Positions 59,935 through 64,000 of a DNA stretch of 64,000 bases are shown one piece after another. Made by a program: the position numbers and the translations under genes. The notes beneath the pieces are model-generated. The model did not search any database, was not told the DNA's origin, and was given only the letters and a program-made list of their open reading frames with translations. Location: positions 20,903 to 84,902 of the forward strand of contig NZ_RXHU01000009.1 in the NCBI RefSeq assembly GCF_003955665.1. The letters are read 5' to 3'. Source of the DNA: Paenibacillus whitsoniae (GTDB taxonomy: Bacteria; Bacillota; Bacilli; Paenibacillales; NBRC-103111). Each line of letters begins with the position of its first letter. Position 1 is the first letter of the stretch.

Positions 59935-62721
59935 TCAGCCTGTATTCCGAAGTCCCGCGGCAATCCCGTTAATGGTGAGCAGAACTTCCCGCAGGAGCTC
60001 CGCGTCATCTTCATTGTTATCCCGAAGTGCGCGCAGTTCCTTGAGCAACTCGACTTGCATGTAGCTTAGCGGATCGACATAAGGGTTGCGCAAGCGAATG
60101 GATTCCTGAATGACAGGCACGTTATCCAAAATCTCCTGCTGACCCGTAATTTGCAAAATAATCGAAGAGGTTAATTCATATTCTTCCTTAATCAGGTTGA
60201 AAATACGCTCTGCGATCGGAGAATCTTTCACCAGACTGCCGTATTCCTTCGCAATCAGCAGATCGGCTTTGGCCAGCGCCATTTGCAAATTGTCGAGCAT
60301 CGTCTGGAAGAAAGACCATTCTTCGTACATTTGCTTCAGTACCGCCAGATTAGCCGCATCCCCCTGATAAAAGCTTTGGAGGCCCGTACCCGCCGCGTAC
60401 CACGCCGGCAGCAGGTATCTCGTCTGCGTCCACGAGAATACCCATGGAATCGCACGCAGATCTTCAAATTTATCACTATTTTTTCGCTTGGACGGACGGG
60501 AACCGATGTTAAGCTCACCGATTTCCGGAAGCGGCGTCGATTCCTTAAAGAACGTCAAGAAGTCCGCATCTCTGAAAATCAGATCCTGATACTTCGTCTG
60601 CGCCTGCTCCGAAATGCCCCGCATAATGTTCTCCCACTTGTCTTCCAGCGGGTGTCTTTGCGGAGAACGGGATTGCTTGGACGCCGAGATCAGCGCGAAA
60701 GTTGCTTGCTCCAAGCTGCGGTAGGCAATGCCCTGCAAGGAATAACGGGAGGACAACACCTCTCCCTGCTCGGTAATCTTGACCCCGCCGCCTAGCGTCT
60801 CGACCGGTTGTGCCAAAATGCTTCGGTTCAGCGGCATGCCGCCCCGACCGAGCGCGCCACCGCGGCCGTGGAAGAACTTCAGCTTCACGCCGAATTTTTT
60901 CGCAGCTTCCGTAATGTCCTGCAGCGCCATCCGCAGCTCCCAGTTCGCCGTAATCACGCCGCCGTCCTTGTTGCTGTCGGAGTAGCCCAGCATGATTTCA
61001 TGCAGCTGTGTCTCCGGATCCAAGCTCGCTCTGTACGCAGGAATCGCGAGCAGCGTGCTCATGATGCCAGGCGCCGCGTGCAGGTCATCGATCGTTTCAA
61101 AAAGCGGCACGGACTGCAGCGTGCTTGTCACGCTTCCGTCGCTCTCTTGGCGGTAGAGACCCGCCTCTTTCGCAAATACCACGACCTCCAGCATGTCGCT
61201 GGCGCCCTGTGTCATCGAGATCAGGTACGAGCTGATGCAGTTTCGGCCGAACTCCTGCTGCGCCCTGTGAATCGTGTGATATACATTCAGGCACTCTTGC
61301 GTACCTTCGGAATATTCCAGGTAAGAAGATGTGATTGGACGCGGATCGTTCAGCACGCTCGTCAGCAGCGTAATTTTCTCCTCTTCGGACAGCTTGCTGT
61401 AGTCGCTTGTGATGCCCATTTTCGCCAAAATTTCCGTCATGGCATTCTCATGCTCTTTACTATGCTGTCTCACATCCAGCGTAGCCAAATGGAAGCCAAA
61501 CAACTCGACTTGGCGAATCAGCTTTTTGATATATTTATCCGCTACATAATCCGCATAATGCGAACGCAGACTTTCGTCCATAATCGTCAGATCGTGAATG
61601 AACTCTTCCGGGCTGTTGTACTTCTGCGAGGCAGGTACGTTCGCGTTGCCCGTGTTGTTCACTTTTTCGATCATGTACGTTGTTTTGATCCGGTACGGCT
61701 CCTTCTCATTGCGCCATACATCCTGCACATTGCCGAGCGCTTCTTTATCGCTTTGGATGGAAGTCAGCAGCGCATCGCTCACTTTCACGATGTTTTTGCT
61801 GAAGCTCATATGTTCAAGCGACTCTTTCAAAATCTCGCCGTACTTCCGAATTGCCAGCTGCCTATGCAGACCTAGCGTCTCCCAAGTAACGTTAGCTTTC
61901 ACGGACGGATTGCCGTCACGGTCGCCTCCGATCCAGGAACCGAACTTCAGGAAGGAAGGCACATGCCACTTTTCTTCCGGATAATACTTATTGAGGCAGC
62001 GCTCCAGCTCATGATAAATTTCAGGCAGAACGTCGAACAACGTCTCGTCAAAATAGTACAACCCATTGCGCACCTCGTCGATAACCGTTGGCTTGCGGTC
62101 GCGAAGCTCGTCGGTTTGCCAAAGGTTCAGCACCTCGCCTAACAGCTTCTCACGCAGCTGTTCGCGTTCGCGGTACGTCAGCATCGGATTGTCCAGCTTC
62201 ATCATGCCATCGGAAATACGCAAGTTGATGTCCAGCACCGCACGGCGCATTGCCTCTGTCGGGTGAGCCGTCATCACCAGTTCCAACGAAATCGCCTTTA
62301 AAATTTCACGAACTTCGCCAGTTGGCGTATTCGCATGCTTCAGTTCCTGCACAATGCTTTCGATCGAACCTGGCTGCACCGACTCGCCGGAAGAACGTTC
62401 ATAGTCCCGTTTACGACGAATCCGGTGATTCTGCTCGGCAATATTAACCAATTGAAAATAAATGGCAAACGCGCGAATCACTTGATGGCGAATATCTGAA
62501 TTTAACGAAGAAATCGTATTCTTAAATTCATCGTAAATTTCCAAGACATAGTGAGCGCGCAAGGACTTGCTCATTTCACGAATCCGTTCTACGACATCCA
62601 GCAGCTCATTGCCGCCCTGATGCACGAGTACCTCGCCAAGAATATGCCCGAGAAAACGGACATCTCTGCGTAGAAAGTTGTTCGTATTCTGCTTCTGTTG
62701 ACCAATTTCAGTTTCAACCAT
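59935..62721 (-). CDS. ppc: Phosphoenolpyruvate carboxylase
   Basis: A 928-residue enzyme making oxaloacetate from PEP and bicarbonate. Conserved motifs are present: TAHPTEAMRRAVLDINLR (catalytic histidine), GGDRDGNPSVKANV, GYSDSNKDGGVITANWELRM, and FHGRGGALGRGGMPLNRSILAQP. The C-terminus ends GIAAGLRNTG, the expected invariant form. The ATG at 62721 is preferred because GAGGTGG lies eight bases before it. It replenishes the citric acid cycle and suggests reliance on PEPC for anaplerosis. Confidence 0.97.
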   Translation of the reverse strand: MVETEIGQQKQNTNNFLRRDVRFLGHILGEVLVHQGGNELLDVVERIREMSKSLRAHYVLEIYDEFKNTISSLNSDIRHQVIRAFAIYFQLVNIAEQNHRIRRKRDYERSSGESVQPGSIESIVQELKHANTPTGEVREILKAISLELVMTAHPTEAMRRAVLDINLRISDGMMKLDNPMLTYREREQLREKLLGEVLNLWQTDELRDRKPTVIDEVRNGLYYFDETLFDVLPEIYHELERCLNKYYPEEKWHVPSFLKFGSWIGGDRDGNPSVKANVTWETLGLHRQLAIRKYGEILKESLEHMSFSKNIVKVSDALLTSIQSDKEALGNVQDVWRNEKEPYRIKTTYMIEKVNNTGNANVPASQKYNSPEEFIHDLTIMDESLRSHYADYVADKYIKKLIRQVELFGFHLATLDVRQHSKEHENAMTEILAKMGITSDYSKLSEEEKITLLTSVLNDPRPITSSYLEYSEGTQECLNVYHTIHRAQQEFGRNCISSYLISMTQGASDMLEVVVFAKEAGLYRQESDGSVTSTLQSVPLFETIDDLHAAPGIMSTLLAIPAYRASLDPETQLHEIMLGYSDSNKDGGVITANWELRMALQDITEAAKKFGVKLKFFHGRGGALGRGGMPLNRSILAQPVETLGGGVKITEQGEVLSSRYSLQGIAYRSLEQATFALISASKQSRSPQRHPLEDKWENIMRGISEQAQTKYQDLIFRDADFLTFFKESTPLPEIGELNIGSRPSKRKNSDKFEDLRAIPWVFSWTQTRYLLPAWYAAGTGLQSFYQGDAANLAVLKQMYEEWSFFQTMLDNLQMALAKADLLIAKEYGSLVKDSPIAERIFNLIKEEYELTSSIILQITGQQEILDNVPVIQESIRLRNPYVDPLSYMQVELLKELRALRDNNEDDAELLREVLLTINGIAAGLRNTG

Positions 62722-62933
62722 AACTTTCCACCTCAACTATTCACTATGTTGCATTAATGCTTCTCTCTGGAAAAGCTACACGCTACAAAAACTCATTTCA
62801 AAATATTTTACCACAATCTCCGCGTTCCACATAGTCTTTCTCCAAAAAAAAGAAGCATACTTGCCGTGGTAATTTATGTAACAACTCAGTAGCGCTTGCT
62901 CCAGCAGCTATTTGTTTTAACATGCATACAACG

Positions 62934-62958
62934 AAAAAAGCCGCCCAGAGGCGACTTT
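62934..62958 (-). terminator. Intrinsic terminator of the tRNA array
   Basis: On the minus strand GTCGCC pairs with GGGCGGC and runs into a six-T tract directly after the last tRNA. Confidence 0.8.
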
Positions 62959-62964
62959 TCGTTA

Positions 62965-63035
62965 AGCGGGTGATGGGAATCGAACCCACGCTACCAGCTT
63001 GGAAGGCTGAAGTTCTACCATTGAACTACACCCGC
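62965..63035 (-). tRNA. tRNA-Gly (anticodon TCC)
   Basis: A 71-base cloverleaf on the minus strand, with GCGGGTG/CACCCGC acceptor stem, loop CTTCCAA with anticodon TCC and a normal T arm (GGTTCGATTCC). CCA is not encoded. It is the last gene of the array. Confidence 0.93.
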
Positions 63036-63044
63036 GTGTGTTTA

Positions 63045-63118
63045 TCGGGACGACACGATTTGAACATGCGACCCCCTGCTCCCAAAGCAGGTGCTCTACC
63101 AAGCTGAGCTACGTCCCG
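63045..63118 (-). tRNA. tRNA-Pro (anticodon TGG)
   Basis: A 74-base cloverleaf with CGGGACG/CGTCCCG acceptor stem and anticodon loop TTTGGGA (TGG). CCA is not encoded. Confidence 0.93.
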
Positions 63119-63137
63119 ATAAAATAAGTTGTAAAAA

Positions 63138-63214
63138 TGGCGCGCTCTGAGAGATTCGAACTCCCGACCTTTTGATTCGTAGTCAAATGCTCTATCCAGC
63201 TGAGCTAAGAGCGC
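63138..63214 (-). tRNA. tRNA-Arg (anticodon ACG)
   Basis: A 77-base cloverleaf including encoded CCA; anticodon ACG (read as inosine) within CTACGAA. Confidence 0.93.
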
Positions 63215-63220
63215 ATCTTA

Positions 63221-63295
63221 TGGAGCGGAAGACGGGGATCGAACCCGCGACCCTCGCCTTGGCAAGGCGATGCTCTACCGCTGAGCCACTTCCGC
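63221..63295 (-). tRNA. tRNA-Gly (anticodon GCC)
   Basis: A 75-base cloverleaf with encoded CCA; anticodon loop TTGCCAA (GCC), acceptor GCGGAAG/CTTCCGC. Confidence 0.94.
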
Positions 63296-63302
63296 ATAAT
63301 AT

Positions 63303-63385
63303 TGGTGCGCGTAGAGGGACTTGAACCCCCACGGTCGCCCGCTAGATCCTAAGTCTAGTGCGTCTGCCAATTCCGCCATACGCGC
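63303..63385 (-). tRNA. tRNA-Leu (anticodon TAG)
   Basis: An 83-base class II tRNA with a long variable arm and encoded CCA; anticodon TAG within CTTAGGA. Confidence 0.93.
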
Positions 63386-63406
63386 ACGTTCTTGCAAGCA
63401 GTTAAA

Positions 63407-63482
63407 TGGTGAGTCATGTAGGATTCGAACCTACGACACCCTGATTAAAAGTCAGGTGCTCTACCAACTGAGCTAATGACTC
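63407..63482 (-). tRNA. tRNA-Lys (anticodon TTT)
   Basis: A 76-base cloverleaf with encoded CCA; anticodon loop CTTTTAA (TTT). Confidence 0.94.
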
Positions 63483-63493
63483 ATAAGTGAAAA

Positions 63494-63565
63494 CTGGGGA
63501 TCTAGGATTCGAACCTAGGCATGACGGAGTCAAAGTCCGTTGCCTTACCGCTTGGCTAATCCCCA
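63494..63565 (-). tRNA. tRNA-Gln (anticodon TTG)
   Basis: A 72-base cloverleaf, acceptor TGGGGAT/ATCCCCA with G discriminator, anticodon loop CTTTGAC (TTG). CCA is not encoded. Confidence 0.93.
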
Positions 63566-63574
63566 ACAAAAACA

Positions 63575-63647
<73 letters not shown>

Positions 63648-63718
63648 ATATAGTTTCAGGGTCCCCGAAAAGTAATCGGAAACTCCATCTTGATACCACT
63701 TCACTTTTTGGGGTAAAG

Positions 63719-63794
63719 TGGTGGAGGCTGACGGGATCGAACCGCCGACCCTCTGCTTGTAAGGCAGATGCTCTCCCAGCTGAGCTAAGCCTCC
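63719..63794 (-). tRNA. tRNA-Val (anticodon TAC)
   Basis: A 76-base cloverleaf with encoded CCA; anticodon loop CTTACAA (TAC). A spacer of about 70 bases separates it from the Thr gene, the longest gap in the array. Confidence 0.94.
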
Positions 63795-63808
63795 ACGAAA
63801 AATAAAAG

Positions 63809-63883
63809 TGGTGACCCGTAGGGGACTCGAACCCCTGTTACCTCCGTGAAAGGGAGGTGTCTTAACCACTTGACCAACGGGCC
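63809..63883 (-). tRNA. tRNA-Glu (anticodon TTC)
   Basis: A 75-base cloverleaf with encoded CCA; anticodon loop CTTTCAC (TTC). Confidence 0.94.
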
Positions 63884-63900
63884 GAAATAACAAAAAAAAC

Positions 63901-63976
63901 TGGAGCTTCCAACCGGGATCGAACCGGTGACCTCATCCTTACCATGGATGCACTCTACCGACTGAGCTATGGAAGC
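63901..63976 (-). tRNA. tRNA-Thr (anticodon GGT)
   Basis: A 76-base cloverleaf with encoded CCA; anticodon loop ATGGTAA (GGT). Confidence 0.93.
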
Positions 63977-63978
63977 AA

Positions 63979-64000
63979 TGGCTCCCCGAACAGGACTCGA
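63979..64000 (-). tRNA. 3' part of a tRNA cut by the window edge, probably tRNA-Asn
   Basis: The visible 22 bases are part of the T arm and the 3' acceptor strand with G discriminator and encoded CCA. The G discriminator and the GGGGA acceptor strand fit tRNA-Asn, which often heads such arrays, but the anticodon lies outside the window. Confidence 0.6.

Overview
The window reads as chromosomal DNA of a low-to-mid GC, spore-former-type Firmicute, most likely Paenibacillus or a close relative. The grounds are strong GGAGG ribosome sites with frequent TTG/GTG starts, the cdaA-cdaR-glmM-glmS order with a glmS ribozyme, a sigW-rsiW pair, YesM/YesN-type two-component control of an ABC sugar importer, a Bacillus-type Fnr with a C-terminal cysteine cluster, and a large tRNA array. 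No insertion sequence, prophage or CRISPR array was seen. The species assignment is inference.

Layout. 0-0.9 kb: an aldo/keto reductase remnant and a ThuA-like gene. 1-5.4 kb: a compact chemosensory operon (cheY-cheW-cheA-mcp, minus strand). 5.7-12.1 kb: a carbohydrate locus with a GH127 enzyme, a divergent AraC regulator and a large secreted Asp-box/FN3/discoidin protein. 12.2-23.1 kb: a respiratory and oxygen/nitrate-sensing block holding DoxX, an NreB/NreC/NreA-like sensor set, Fnr, a ba3-type oxidase operon ending in two hemerythrin-like genes, mobA, a small membrane protein, a frameshifted methyltransferase and an orphan 96-residue protein. 23.2-31.2 kb: a broken GH105-like gene, YesM/YesN, an ABC importer and a sulfatase. 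31.2-35.1 kb: a two-component system divergent from a thioredoxin-like/CcdA-like/peroxiredoxin operon. 35.2-44.3 kb: regulators and accessory genes (three TetR proteins, a yellow/MRJP-like protein, an MFS pump, a methionine aminopeptidase, PfpI plus DUF2306, another two-component system). 44.3-51 kb: AT-richer accessory genes. 51.5-62.7 kb: core genes (glmS, glmM, cdaR, cdaA, rsiW, sigW, an EamA permease, ppc). 62.9-64 kb: eleven complete tRNAs and part of a twelfth, all on the minus strand.

The most interesting part is 12.15-23.1 kb. Four promoters there carry TGTGA-N6-TCACA sites (two exact, two with one mismatch), each about 41.5 bases upstream of the inferred transcription start and with a -10 hexamer at the matching distance. 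They drive doxX, the ba3 oxidase-hemerythrin operon, mobA and the orphan 96-residue gene. The fnr gene lies in the middle. A perfect palindrome with a GGG-N4-CCC core lies at about -43 of the nreA-like operon. Together this looks like a self-contained low-oxygen regulon in which a high-affinity oxidase is co-transcribed with two hemerythrin-like proteins.

Several genes look damaged: the reductase remnant at 50-205, the methyltransferase frameshift at an eight-G tract (22120-22127) and the GH105-like gene at 23211-23789. Transcription starts and operators are read from sequence only and are inferences.
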